In this document: positions 19,545 to 28,381 of the stretch, piece by piece | Layout: every line of letters starts with the position of its first letter | Position numbering within the stretch: position 1 is the first letter of the stretch | Source: Paenibacillus sp. Soil750 | GTDB taxonomy: Bacteria; Bacillota; Bacilli; Paenibacillales; NBRC-103111 | Length of the DNA stretch: 64,000 nucleotides | Assembly: GCF_001428045.1 (NCBI RefSeq) | Contig: NZ_LMSD01000003.1 | Coordinates: 62,001-126,000 of the forward strand | Reading direction: 5' to 3' | Notes under the pieces: generated by a model | Seen by the model: only the letters and a program-made list of their open reading frames with translations | What the model was told of the DNA's origin: nothing | Databases searched by the model: none | Position numbers and translations under genes: made by a program

Positions 19545-20492
19545 ATGACCAAAACACGCATTGGTGTCTTAGTGATGTCGTACGGTACGCCGGAAAGTTT
19601 AGATCAAGTTGAAGCGTACTATACGCATATCCGTCGTGGTCATCCGCCGACCCCGGAGCAATTGCATGAATTAACGACGCGTTATGAGGCTATTGTCGGT
19701 GGCTTCTTCCCGCTGCGTGAAAATACGAACAAACAGGTAAAGGGACTCGAAGCTACGCTTCGTCAGGAGCATCCTGAACTTGAATTTGTCTGTTATCAAG
19801 GCCTTAAGCACGCTCAGCCATACGTAGAAGATGGTGTTGAGCAAATGGTTAAAGACGGCATCACAGAGGCTGTAGGGGTCGTTCTAGCGCCTCACTACTC
19901 GACAATGAGTGTTGGTGGCTATGTGAAGAGAGCGAAGGATAAAGCGGAAGCGCTAGGTCTTAAGATGACTTTCGTTCTAGATTATCATCTCCATGGGAAG
20001 CTGCTGGATGCTTTACAAACACGCGTAGAGAAAGCTTTGGGGAAATTTGCTGAGGCGGATCGGGATAACGTGAGAGTCATCTTTACAGCGCATAGCTTGC
20101 CGGAGAAAATTCTGGAAATGAAGGATCCGTACCCAGATCAATTGCTAGCTACTTCCAAAGCGCTTGCTGAGCGGGTTGGTCTTACGAATTGGCAGTTTGG
20201 TTGGCAAAGTGCGGGCCAGACAGCAATGCCTTGGTTAGGTCCAGACATTATGGATGTCATGCGTACGATTAAGCAAGAAGAAGGCGTGGATAAGATACTT
20301 CTCTGTCCAATCGGTTTCGTTTCCGATCATTTAGAAGTCCTTTATGATATCGATATTGAAGCGCAAGGGCTGGCGAAAGAGCTAGGCGTTCATTTGGAAC
20401 GTACAGAGTCGCTCAACACGGATCCTCTATATATGGAAACCTTAAGTGATGTTGTCTATAAGAAATGGCAAGAGGCAGCTGGTTCACAATGA
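19545..20492 (+). CDS. hemH: Coproporphyrin III ferrochelatase
   Basis: Inserts iron into coproporphyrin III (also called CpfC) in the Gram-positive coproporphyrin-dependent heme pathway. The 315-residue length is typical of the soluble Bacillus enzyme. The metal-binding residues of the family are visible: His183 in FTAHSLPEKI and Glu264 in HLEVLYDIDIE, at the same positions as in B. subtilis. It starts one base after the hemE stop and its own stop overlaps the hemY start (ATGA). No heme-transport gene is nearby. Confidence 0.96.
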   Translation: MTKTRIGVLVMSYGTPESLDQVEAYYTHIRRGHPPTPEQLHELTTRYEAIVGGFFPLRENTNKQVKGLEATLRQEHPELEFVCYQGLKHAQPYVEDGVEQMVKDGITEAVGVVLAPHYSTMSVGGYVKRAKDKAEALGLKMTFVLDYHLHGKLLDALQTRVEKALGKFAEADRDNVRVIFTAHSLPEKILEMKDPYPDQLLATSKALAERVGLTNWQFGWQSAGQTAMPWLGPDIMDVMRTIKQEEGVDKILLCPIGFVSDHLEVLYDIDIEAQGLAKELGVHLERTESLNTDPLYMETLSDVVYKKWQEAAGSQ

Positions 20493-21934
20493 GTAACAAC
20501 GTGCCTCATTATATGATTATTGGCGGGGGTATTACGGGGCTAAGTGCTGCTTTTTATTTGAAAAAACAGATGACGGAAGCTGATGGTGGAGGTGCCCCCT
20601 TTCGCATTTCTGTTGTCGAGAAATCACCGTCATTTGGCGGGAAAATTCATACGATTGAGCGTGACGGTTTTGTGATTGAAAAGGGGCCAGATTCCTTTCT
20701 AGCGCGTAAACGTCCCATTATTGATTTGGCTTATGATCTCGGCATGGAAAATGAGCTGACAGGTACGAATCCGAAAGCGAAGAAGACTTATATCGTTCGC
20801 GGGAGAAAGCTGCATCGTATGCCTCCAGGCTTGGTTCTGGGAATTCCGACTCAAATGACACCATTTATGAAGACAGGCCTTATTTCACCACTCGGCAAGC
20901 TTCGCGCTGCGTTGGACTTGATTAAACCGAAGCGGGATGTCACAGATGACGAGTCGCTTGGACATTTTCTGGAGCGCCGACTTGGTAAGGAAGTGCTTGA
21001 GCGTATTGTTGAGCCGCTGCTTGCAGGGATCTACGCCGGGGATACGTATAAGCTAAGCCTGAAATCCACTTTCCCGCAGTTTCGGGCCATGGAGCAGAAG
21101 AACCGAAGTTTAATTCTTGGGATGATGGCGAGCCGAAAAAATGTGACCGAGGAAAGCGCGCATTTACCTGCGGCTGTTCGCAATTCAGTCTTTGTAACGT
21201 TTAAGCGAGGGCTCGAATCCTTAGTGACAGGTTTGGTTGATGCCATGCGTACTACCGTTGATTTACGTACAGGAGTTAGCGTTGTTTCGGTGTGTAGTGT
21301 GGATGGGGGACAAACAGAAGTAGTCTTTGAGGATGGTCAACGTGAGCTCGTTGACGGGGTCATCTTGACGACGCCAACGTATCAAGCGGCGAAGCTGCTT
21401 TCGGAGCTGCCAGCTGCAAGCAAGCTAGCGAAGATTGATTATATATCGGTAGCTAATGTGATTATGGCCTTCGATCGTAAAGATATTCCATTTGAACTGG
21501 ATGCCTCCGGTTTCCTCGTTCCTAAGCATGAGGGCTATACCATTACAGCGTGTACGTTAACCTCAGCGAAGTGGCTGCATGCTGCACCAGAAGGCAAGGT
21601 GCTGCTTCGTTGTTATATTGGTCGTTCTGGTGAGCAGGAATGGCCAGCATGGTCCGATGAGCAATTAATCAGTAAAGCACGGCATGATATAGCTGATCTG
21701 CTTGGGATTACAGCTGAACCTGATTTTGTTGAAGTAACGAGGTTGATGCATTCCATGCCGCAATACCCTGTTGGCCATTTAGAGGCGATCGCGAATTTCA
21801 AAAAAGAACTAACTGCAGCCATGCCGCGAGTACTGGTCACGGGGGCAGGGTTTCATGGCGTAGGACTGCCTGATTGCATACGGCAAGGAAAAGAAGCAGC
21901 AAATCAACTTGCTGATCTTGTTCTAACACGATAA
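20489..21934 (+). CDS. hemY: Coproporphyrinogen III oxidase (CgoX / HemY, FAD-dependent)
   Basis: Oxygen-dependent flavoprotein that oxidises coproporphyrinogen III to coproporphyrin III in Firmicutes; older annotation calls it protoporphyrinogen oxidase. The 481-residue protein has the FAD dinucleotide-binding motif MIIGGGITGLSAAFYLKK near 10-27, RDGFVIEKGPDSF near 65 and a C-terminal VTGAGFHGVGLPDCIRQGK FAD motif. The ATGA overlap with hemH fixes the start at 20489. It ends two bases before the stop of the convergent Crp-like gene, with no room for a separate terminator. Confidence 0.95.
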   Translation: MSNNVPHYMIIGGGITGLSAAFYLKKQMTEADGGGAPFRISVVEKSPSFGGKIHTIERDGFVIEKGPDSFLARKRPIIDLAYDLGMENELTGTNPKAKKTYIVRGRKLHRMPPGLVLGIPTQMTPFMKTGLISPLGKLRAALDLIKPKRDVTDDESLGHFLERRLGKEVLERIVEPLLAGIYAGDTYKLSLKSTFPQFRAMEQKNRSLILGMMASRKNVTEESAHLPAAVRNSVFVTFKRGLESLVTGLVDAMRTTVDLRTGVSVVSVCSVDGGQTEVVFEDGQRELVDGVILTTPTYQAAKLLSELPAASKLAKIDYISVANVIMAFDRKDIPFELDASGFLVPKHEGYTITACTLTSAKWLHAAPEGKVLLRCYIGRSGEQEWPAWSDEQLISKARHDIADLLGITAEPDFVEVTRLMHSMPQYPVGHLEAIANFKKELTAAMPRVLVTGAGFHGVGLPDCIRQGKEAANQLADLVLTR

Positions 21935-21936
21935 TG

Positions 21937-22596
21937 TTATCGGAGCTTGGTCAACTCTAAAGTGAATTCACTGGCTGAGATGGTCAAGATTTTCTTCTCT
22001 TCGAGATCACGTATGACTTGCATGAGCGTTGATTTTTGAACCCCAGCTAGCTGGGAGATTTCATCAAAGTTAAGTACAAGCTTAATGACGATAGTGGTGC
22101 CTTTACGCAGACCGTGCGAGTTCGCCATTTTGATCAAACTCTTAATGACGCGTGTTCTTGCATCTACGAAGGTTAAATCATAGACTTGTTGATTCGTATC
22201 GCGTAGACGATTACTAAGTTCTTGCATGATACCTAGGCTAATGTCAAAATGATTACGAAGTAGTTCAAGGAAGCTTTGGCCGGTTATTGTTAGGAGTGTG
22301 CATTCTTCTAAGGTTTGAGCTGAGGCAGAACGTGGTTTGCCATCAATGAGAGACAGCTCGCCGAAGCTTTCACTGGTTTTGCAGATCGACAGTATTTTTT
22401 CCTCACCTGCTTGGCTTGTTGTATAAATTTTAACGGAACCGCTAAGTACCATATAGAAGACAGAACCGATTTCTTTTTCTTGAAAAAGGATCGTGCCTGC
22501 TTTATAAGTACGTCTTGTACAAATCTCAATAAGGGCGTTCAATTGATGCTCGCTAAGTTGGGCAAATAAAGGAACTTTCTTGATATGCTCTAGCAT
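21937..22596 (-). CDS. Crp/Fnr family transcriptional regulator
   Basis: A 219-residue regulator. Residues 1-115 form a cyclic-nucleotide-binding-like beta roll with FGELSLIDGKPRSASA near 77-93, which resembles the phosphate-binding cassette (Glu and Arg both present). The C-terminal part has a winged helix-turn-helix (FDEISQLAGVQKSTLMQVIRDLEEKKIL near 178-205). There is no N-terminal Cys cluster, so it is not a classical Fnr oxygen sensor. It sits between hemY and hemL on the opposite strand, so control of heme genes in response to a small molecule or redox state is an attractive guess but unproven. Confidence 0.9.
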   Translation of the reverse strand: MLEHIKKVPLFAQLSEHQLNALIEICTRRTYKAGTILFQEKEIGSVFYMVLSGSVKIYTTSQAGEEKILSICKTSESFGELSLIDGKPRSASAQTLEECTLLTITGQSFLELLRNHFDISLGIMQELSNRLRDTNQQVYDLTFVDARTRVIKSLIKMANSHGLRKGTTIVIKLVLNFDEISQLAGVQKSTLMQVIRDLEEKKILTISASEFTLELTKLR

Positions 22597-22677
22597 AGGT
22601 TGTACCGCCTTTATAGGTAGTTAATGGTAGGATATGACCTTATTTTATCACAAGATCACGTCATCGGGGGCTAAATA

Positions 22678-23976
22678 ATGGTAAATTCGAGCAGAATCGA
22701 CAAACTGTCAGCGGCTGCTTTCCAAGAATCAAGAAAGTTGATTCCTGGAGGAGTCAACAGTCCAGTTCGTGCTTTTAAATCGGTGGGTTTAACACCGTTA
22801 TTCATGGAGAGTGGATCTGGCTCGCGAGTAACGGATATTGATGGGAATACGTTTATTGATTATGTGGGTTCATGGGGACCACTCATCGTAGGTCATGCTC
22901 ATCCAAAGGTTTTGGAAGCGATCCACGCTACAGCAATTAAGGGGACAAGCTTCGGAGCACCGACGTTGCTCGAAACTGAGATGGCAAAGCTTGTTATTGA
23001 ACGCGTACCGTCCATTGATATGGTTCGCATGGTCAATTCGGGGACAGAAGCTACCATGAGTGCGTTGCGCCTAGCTCGTGGATTCACGAAGCGCGACAAG
23101 ATCGTGAAATTCGAAGGAAGCTATCATGGGCACGCGGATGCTTTGTTGATTAAGGCTGGGTCTGGGGTTGCTACACTTGGATTACCAGATAGTCCTGGTG
23201 TACCAAGCAGCGTGGCGTCTAACACCATTACTGTGCCTTATAATGATTTGGATTCCGTGAAGCTTGTTTTTGAAAAGTTTGGAGAAGAAATTGCCGCGCT
23301 TATCGTTGAACCCATTGCAGGGAATATGGGGGTTGTTCCTCCAGCAGATGGCTTCTTGCAAGGTCTGCGTGACATTACTAAGCAGTATGGCTCCTTGTTG
23401 ATTTTTGATGAGGTTATGACCGGTTTCCGCGTGCATAAGAACTGTGCACAAGGTTTATACGGCGTAACACCTGATTTAACATGTCTAGGTAAAGTTATCG
23501 GCGGCGGGCTTCCTGTAGGTGCTTATGGCGGCCGTTTAGACATCATGGAGCAGATTGCTCCTGCGGGTCCGATTTACCAAGCAGGTACGTTATCGGGTAA
23601 CCCACTTGCCATGGCAGCTGGTTTCGCAACGTTGTCCTTACTAGGCGAGCCGAATGTTTATGAGGAACTGGAACGCAAGTCAGCTAGACTAGAAGCAGGC
23701 TTTGCTGCGAATGCTGCTGAATTCGGTATTGCCAGCACGATCAATCGTGTAGGCTCCATGGTTTGTCCGTTTTTCACGGAGATAGCAGTCACCAACTACG
23801 ACACAGCCAAAACATCCGACCTTGGCCGATTTAATGCCTATTTCGGTAACCTATTGGATTTAGGTGTTTCCGTTGCACCTTCGCAGTTTGAGGGTATGTT
23901 TGTGTCTACGGTGCATTCCGATGCGGATATTGAAACGACGATTGAGGCTCATCGCGAAGCCTTGAAACGATTATAA
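22678..23976 (+). CDS. hemL: Glutamate-1-semialdehyde 2,1-aminomutase
   Basis: PLP enzyme that converts the HemA product to 5-aminolevulinate. The 432-residue protein has the family N-terminus ([15 protein letters not shown]), the substrate region [30 protein letters not shown], and the PLP Lys272 in [17 protein letters not shown]. It is transcribed separately from the other hem genes, divergent from the Crp-like regulator with an 81-base shared intergenic region. Two near-repeats ATCACAA and ATCACGT in that gap might be part of a protein site. A strong terminator follows. Confidence 0.97.
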   Translation: MVNSSRIDKLSAAAFQESRKLIPGGVNSPVRAFKSVGLTPLFMESGSGSRVTDIDGNTFIDYVGSWGPLIVGHAHPKVLEAIHATAIKGTSFGAPTLLETEMAKLVIERVPSIDMVRMVNSGTEATMSALRLARGFTKRDKIVKFEGSYHGHADALLIKAGSGVATLGLPDSPGVPSSVASNTITVPYNDLDSVKLVFEKFGEEIAALIVEPIAGNMGVVPPADGFLQGLRDITKQYGSLLIFDEVMTGFRVHKNCAQGLYGVTPDLTCLGKVIGGGLPVGAYGGRLDIMEQIAPAGPIYQAGTLSGNPLAMAAGFATLSLLGEPNVYEELERKSARLEAGFAANAAEFGIASTINRVGSMVCPFFTEIAVTNYDTAKTSDLGRFNAYFGNLLDLGVSVAPSQFEGMFVSTVHSDADIETTIEAHREALKRL

Positions 23977-23983
23977 AATTAAG

Positions 23984-24031
23984 AAAGGGGCAGCCCTCCG
24001 TAGAATGTTCTACGTGAGGGCTGCCCTTTTA
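23984..24031 (+). terminator. Strong terminator after hemL
   Basis: AGGGGCAGCCCTC pairs with GAGGGCTGCCCTT and the stem continues through GTAGA/TCTAC; TTTT follows. It is among the longest hairpins of the window. Confidence 0.92.
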
Positions 24032-24054
24032 TTAGAGGTCATGTGCTCCAGGCA

Positions 24055-24241
24055 AATAGATGGATATTATACAGTTAAATTTTGGGATTATCCGCTCAAA
24101 CGCAGAATAGATGGATTCCTTCCAGTTAATTTTATCCATTTTACCCAATCGGAACAAAAGAGGCATTTTTAATTACATATTCTACAGTTATATCGAGTTT
24201 TCGAGGAAATATATCGTAATTAGCTGTATATTTTCCAGTTA
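24055..24241 (+). repeat. Four imperfect repeats in the hemL downstream gap
   Basis: Units of about 20-24 bases begin at 24055, 24106, 24171 and 24218 and all end in CAGTTA. The first two share AATAGATGGAT, followed by nine less conserved bases and CAGTTA. The fourth reads AATTAGCTGTATATTTTC then CAGTTA. Successive starts are 51, 65 and 47 bases apart, and the spacers are AT-rich and not conserved. The 482-base gap between hemL and the next gene otherwise holds only terminators and a doubtful small ORF. The spacers and unit divergence do not fit a CRISPR array. Confidence 0.6.
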
Positions 24242-24260
24242 GCACAATTGTGCGCCCGGT

Positions 24261-24401
24261 ATGGATGCAGGGATGAGGGTCGCGGAAATAGGAGCGTACA
24301 TGGGACGCAGAAAAGGGATGCGAACACTGAAACGCTGCTCAGACGATGTTTATCGCTTCTTGGAGGTGCTAGTGCTATGCTCCTCCTTCCCCAAGCTTTG
24401 A
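24261..24401 (+). CDS. Doubtful 46-codon ORF in repeat-bearing gap
   Basis: An ATG at 24261 opens a 46-codon frame rich in Arg near its start and hydrophobic at its end (FLEVLVLCSSFPKL). The stretch is more GC-rich than the flanking repeats and has no convincing ribosome binding site. Longer frames exist here on both strands (24248-24463 plus, 24220-24459 minus), so the coding strand is unclear. It may be a decayed gene or part of a repeated non-coding element. No function can be given. Confidence 0.15.
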   Translation: MDAGMRVAEIGAYMGRRKGMRTLKRCSDDVYRFLEVLVLCSSFPKL

Positions 24402-24449
24402 ACGATATGTTAGCCATAACAATTCGTGTGGCAACTAGATGTACCCGCA

Positions 24450-24496
24450 AAAAAACCAACTAACATCCGAAAAAATAAGATGCTAACTGGTTTTTT
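24450..24496 (-). terminator. Terminator after the phosphodiester glycosidase-like gene
   Basis: AAAAAACCA-A-CTA-A-CATC pairs with GATG-C-TA-AC-TGGTTTTTT. The A and T runs on both sides mean it could work in either direction; it lies 18 bases beyond the stop of the minus-strand gene. Confidence 0.7.
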
Positions 24497-24513
24497 AACT
24501 AGGATAGAACGTT

Positions 24514-26007
24514 CTAATTCGGTTTAACTGTTGAAGAAGTAGATGTAGATGTGTTAGGTGAAGTCTCTGTTCCATTCGTTGCAGGCTTCGGTGTGGGGCT
24601 CGGCGTAGGCGACGTTGTTGTCGTCGTCGTTGGCTTCGTAGTACCCGTGTTATTTCCACCTGTATTATTCCCACTACTTGGTGTTGGTGTAGGCGTTGGA
24701 GTCGGTGTAGGGTTACCTGTATTTGTTGGTGTTGGGCTAGTTGTATTCGTCGGTGTTCCAGTTGACGGCTTATCCGTCGAGTTCGGCTTCGTCGAGTCGG
24801 TAGTTGAAGGTGAAGATGACCCGCCAGCTTTGACTGATTCTGCTGTGTTTTCCGGTTTTGGAGATGGTGTAGGCGTTGCTTTCGGCGTAGGCGTTGGTAA
24901 TTTACCTTGCGCCTTCAGTTCTGCTTGTTCTTTCAAGAATTCAGGGTGAGTTGAAGCACCGCCTGCATCAATCGTCGTCAAGCCAGCCCAAATGTTCTTC
25001 ACTTCGACTTTCTCAGGATGATCGAATACTAAGAAGGCTGAAGGTAAGCGACGCTCGCCATAACGGCTAGATGGTTTTGTAATGAGTGCATTATTATAAA
25101 CCATTTCAGAAGATGCTCCGCCATCAAGGAATCCAGCGTTGATGACATCGTCTTCTAAGAAAAGATCCTGAACTTCTTTCAGTGTAGCACCAACACTTGA
25201 TGTTTGACGGCCATCAATGACGATAAAGATAACCGTACCGTCAGCTTTTTGTCCAACTGCTGTACGCGGTGCACGTCCCCAGCCGCCATCACCGCTTGTA
25301 ATAAGCGGTTTACCGTTAGCGATAACTCGTGGATAGAAGGAAACTGCTTCAGAGACGCCAAGCTTCAGTAATTCGTTAATCGTATATTTTCCGATAATGA
25401 GTGTTCCTTCGTTCGTGAACCCAACAATTTGTTGCGGGTTGCTTCCCTCTTGGTCGGTATAAAGAATTTCTCCACCGGACATAATAGCACCGATTGGGGC
25501 AAATCCGTTTCCAAGGCCGTCAGGATCATTGAAGCCACCGCCATTGACACCGGCAACAGCACCTGTGCGTTGAACCATGGCTGTAATTCGTTCACCCTCA
25601 CCTTGTTTGGAAGGAACAACAACACGGATTGATCGTGGATCATATACATACATTCGTTTACCCTTCCACAGGGTGCCTGAAATATCTTCTACTTTGACGA
25701 GACTCTCAATGGGGCGGTTTGTATTAAACTGAACAGCCTCAATATCTTGTTTCTCGATCGAGTTAACTTCCGTTAAATTCTGCATTTCGAGAACCATTTG
25801 ATCTCGACGCTGTGCACCTACAAAGATCCAGGCCCAGTCGCGGTGCTGCGTTGTTATGACGGTTTTGGCCAAATATTCACGAATGAATGTCCCTGGCGGG
25901 GTTAGAAATAGAAAGCTAGAACTTAAAAATGTACATACTGCTATAACGAGTAAAGTCCGCTTCAGCCAACTATAATTCCGAAAATGATTTGCAATTGAAC
26001 TACCCAA
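24514..26007 (-). CDS. Phosphodiester glycosidase (NAGPA-like) family membrane protein with Thr/Pro-rich tail
   Basis: A 497-residue protein. A membrane segment lies at about 15-35 (RTLLVIAVCTFLSSSFLFL). The central domain has AVAGVNGGGFNDPDG, PRTAVGQKADGTVIFIVIDGRQ and FLDGGASSEMVYN, the pattern of the NAGPA / 'exopolysaccharide biosynthesis' domain that cleaves phosphodiester-linked sugars. The last ~115 residues are low-complexity Thr, Pro, Ser and Asn, probably a wall-spanning or linker tail. The start is TTG at 26007, preceded by AGGAGAGG; the frame continues upstream to 26082 without a better site. The natural substrate is unknown. Confidence 0.82.
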   Translation of the reverse strand: MGSSIANHFRNYSWLKRTLLVIAVCTFLSSSFLFLTPPGTFIREYLAKTVITTQHRDWAWIFVGAQRRDQMVLEMQNLTEVNSIEKQDIEAVQFNTNRPIESLVKVEDISGTLWKGKRMYVYDPRSIRVVVPSKQGEGERITAMVQRTGAVAGVNGGGFNDPDGLGNGFAPIGAIMSGGEILYTDQEGSNPQQIVGFTNEGTLIIGKYTINELLKLGVSEAVSFYPRVIANGKPLITSGDGGWGRAPRTAVGQKADGTVIFIVIDGRQTSSVGATLKEVQDLFLEDDVINAGFLDGGASSEMVYNNALITKPSSRYGERRLPSAFLVFDHPEKVEVKNIWAGLTTIDAGGASTHPEFLKEQAELKAQGKLPTPTPKATPTPSPKPENTAESVKAGGSSSPSTTDSTKPNSTDKPSTGTPTNTTSPTPTNTGNPTPTPTPTPTPSSGNNTGGNNTGTTKPTTTTTTSPTPSPTPKPATNGTETSPNTSTSTSSTVKPN

Positions 26008-26162
26008 GGTAAACCTCTCCTGCTCTATTAATAAAATGATAGAAAATGTCGAAAAAAAACAATACAAGAATAATAGTATCATATTTTTGCATGCAAATGG
26101 TAATGGTAATTGTTAAAATAAAGTGTACTTAATCCCTCTTTCTTAAGGAGCTCGTTCTAATT

Positions 26163-26276
26163 ATGAAACGTTATTACTTTTTTGATTTCCCAATCGACCT
26201 TATGGCGATTGTTTTTGTATTTCTACTCATTCTGCTAGCAATCTTTCTATCATTTCGTAAAGGCTTAAAATCATGA
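26163..26276 (+). CDS. Small membrane protein (37 residues), coupled to the RluA-family gene
   Basis: A short frame with a basic start (MKRYYFFDFPIDLM), one hydrophobic segment at about 14-31 (AIVFVFLLILLAIFLSF) and a basic end RKGLKS. Its TGA overlaps the ATG of the next gene in an ATGA arrangement, the mark of translational coupling. AAGGAG lies 13 bases upstream, slightly far. It has the charge layout of a single-pass membrane peptide. I know no family for it. Confidence 0.55.
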   Translation: MKRYYFFDFPIDLMAIVFVFLLILLAIFLSFRKGLKS

Positions 26277-27160
26277 TGACTTGGTCGCGCAATGGAGAAT
26301 GGTTGGAGTTACCGCTTCCGAATGAGCAATGGAAACCGCTTAAACCGGGCGCTGTTGAAGAATTAGCGGCTTATTTGCCGGTGCCTCGCAAATTTTTCCT
26401 GCGATTAGCTTCCCAGGGACTTATTCGCATAGACAATAATACGATTCTGCTTAAGGTTTTTCCTCAGGAAAAGGCGGCGTTTAAACCTGAATCTTACCCA
26501 TTAGACGTTTTATTTGAAGATGAGTTCACTCTAGTCGTGAATAAACCAGCTGGTAAGTCTGTCCATCCATCTGAAGCTGGTCAGGGAGGGACACTTGCCA
26601 ATGCGGTAGCTCACTATTATGAAGCGACAGGACAAGCATGCGGCGTTAGGCATATACATCGTCTAGATCAAGATACGACGGGCGTTGTACTTTATGCCAA
26701 AAATGAATGGGCGCATGTCCTATTAGATGAGGCCATGCGAGAAAAACAAATCGATAGACGCTATATTGCGCTAGCTCATGGAATTTTCAAAGAAAAAGAA
26801 GGATGGATTGATGAACCAATCGGCAAGGATCGCCATCAGCCAGGGAAGCGAAGAGTGACTCCCAATGGGGATCAAGCAGTTACACATTTCCGTGTCGTTC
26901 AACAAATGAAAGCAGGGGCACTCGTGGAAGTGGAGCTAGAGACGGGCAGAACACATCAAATTCGAGTCCATCTCAGCCATTTAGGGCATCCACTCGTAGG
27001 TGATACTTTATATGGAGGTTCTTCACGTATGTTTCAACGACAAGCCCTGCATGGAGAACGACTTCTATTTAAGCATCCGATCACGCAAAATGAGGTCGTT
27101 GTACAAGCACCGTATCCACTAGATTTCAAGATGTTGTTGGATCAAATGTCAATGAATTAA
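26273..27160 (+). CDS. RluA family pseudouridine synthase
   Basis: Isomerises specific uridines in rRNA or tRNA to pseudouridine. The 295-residue protein has the catalytic motif HRLDQDTTGVVLYAKN near 131-146 with the active-site Asp, LVVNKPAGKSVHPSE near 87, and the C-terminal LETGRTHQIRVHLSHLGHPLVGDTLYGG. The ~80-residue N-terminal region looks divergent from a classical S4 domain. The ATG at 26273 or 26276 overlaps the stop of the upstream small ORF. The target uridine cannot be predicted; RluD/YlyB- and YjbO-type paralogues are similar. Confidence 0.92.
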   Translation: MMTWSRNGEWLELPLPNEQWKPLKPGAVEELAAYLPVPRKFFLRLASQGLIRIDNNTILLKVFPQEKAAFKPESYPLDVLFEDEFTLVVNKPAGKSVHPSEAGQGGTLANAVAHYYEATGQACGVRHIHRLDQDTTGVVLYAKNEWAHVLLDEAMREKQIDRRYIALAHGIFKEKEGWIDEPIGKDRHQPGKRRVTPNGDQAVTHFRVVQQMKAGALVEVELETGRTHQIRVHLSHLGHPLVGDTLYGGSSRMFQRQALHGERLLFKHPITQNEVVVQAPYPLDFKMLLDQMSMN

Positions 27161-27275
27161 AAATGTAGTCATGCCTGGCCGCATCCACCCATATACTTTT
27201 AGAGACAATCAAGTATATCACCCAACAATTCGGAGCTGTTTTTGTTTCGAATTAACGGAAGGGAGGATTCATTCG

Positions 27276-28367
27276 GTGTCTGAACAACAACCAGGGTTAC
27301 GCTTTGATATTTATGAACGTGTGCATTTGCAGGAGAATTTGGCAGCTATACAAGAATTGAATGAGGTAGAATTGCTTCCGCATATTCAAGTAATAACGCT
27401 GGATGATCAAGCGATTTTAAAGGGGAATCTACTACTTACAGGTAACTACTTTAGTGAAGAAGGCGGCAGCCCTCGCACGCTTGAGCATTTAATTCCTGTT
27501 GAAATTACGCTGCCCTTGAATCGCATTCATCGTGTAGAAGATATTCAGGTGGAGATCGAGAATTTTGATATCGACCTTTTATCGGCACGAAGTCTAAATG
27601 TAACTGGTGTACTTTCCTTGCAAGGTGTAGAAATGGTTTCTGTGCCGCAAGAAAGCTGGCGAGAGGAAGAAGAGGTTACTTTTGTCCATCAAATTGAGTA
27701 CCCGCGCTCCGAGCCCGTCATGCCTTACGCATCAGAACCTACACCAGAACCGTTTGTTCAAGAACCACAGGTTCAACCAGTTCAACAAGTTCAACAAGTG
27801 ATTCAACCACCACCAGCACCTGTTCTTCCTACACCTTTACCTACGCCAACACCAACGTTGATTGCAGCTGCACCAGAACCAACCGTCGTTGCGGCTCAGC
27901 CTGAATCCTTTTCGGGGGACGACACGGTAGGTGTGGAATTTGAACAAATCGAGCTAAAAGTGACCCCGCATGCTGATAGTACCGTCGTTACGGAGGAAAA
28001 AAAGGAACTAAAAGTTGCCTTTGGCAAGAAGGCAACGGACGCTGTGGAGGTTAACCCGTATGGCATCAAATCGCTATTATCTAAGGCAGGCACGTATCTT
28101 TCCGACAAGCGGCTTGCGGAAGCTGAGGCGCAAGCGGCTCTTGAGGCGGAATCGCGGATAGATGCAGTAGAGTGGCGGCGATTATTCCTTCAGAGCAGAT
28201 CGGAGTCACAAGAGTTCAGGAAGCTCAAACTATGTATCGTTCAGAAGGATGACACCTTAGAATCCATCGCGAAGCGCTATCAGCTGACAACGCGTGAGCT
28301 TCAATTGATGAATCGTCTAGGCGATCAGGATATTGTTGTGGGGCAAGTTATTTATTTACCCAAATAA
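27276..28367 (+). CDS. SpoVID-like spore coat morphogenetic protein with C-terminal LysM
   Basis: A 363-residue protein. The first ~160 residues resemble the N-terminal domain of SpoVID (RFDIYERVHLQEN, LKGNLLLTGNYF, pattern of a beta-rich domain). A Pro/Gln/Val-rich linker follows (about 165-250), and a LysM domain ends the protein (CIVQKDDTLESIAKRYQLTTRELQLMNRL). SpoVID directs encasement of the spore by coat proteins and binds SafA, whose likely gene is at 58536. GTG at 27276 is chosen because GGGAGG precedes it; the open frame upstream is not conserved in character. It lies just before valS, as spoVID lies near valS in Bacillus. Confidence 0.82.
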   Translation: MSEQQPGLRFDIYERVHLQENLAAIQELNEVELLPHIQVITLDDQAILKGNLLLTGNYFSEEGGSPRTLEHLIPVEITLPLNRIHRVEDIQVEIENFDIDLLSARSLNVTGVLSLQGVEMVSVPQESWREEEEVTFVHQIEYPRSEPVMPYASEPTPEPFVQEPQVQPVQQVQQVIQPPPAPVLPTPLPTPTPTLIAAAPEPTVVAAQPESFSGDDTVGVEFEQIELKVTPHADSTVVTEEKKELKVAFGKKATDAVEVNPYGIKSLLSKAGTYLSDKRLAEAEAQAALEAESRIDAVEWRRLFLQSRSESQEFRKLKLCIVQKDDTLESIAKRYQLTTRELQLMNRLGDQDIVVGQVIYLPK

Positions 28368-28381
28368 ATAATGATACATAG

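Noticed and set aside
24055..24241. CRISPR array
   Set aside because: Repeats are diverged, spacing varies between 47 and 65 bases, and no cas gene is present.
24551..24949. A 132-codon plus-strand frame of Val/Gly/Phe repeats
   Set aside because: It is the antisense of the Thr/Pro-rich tail of the minus-strand glycosidase-like gene; the repeat is a by-product of that low-complexity sequence.
27161..27275. Sigma-E promoter before the spoVID-like gene
   Set aside because: ATATA-like motifs are present, but no pair fits both parts of the consensus.
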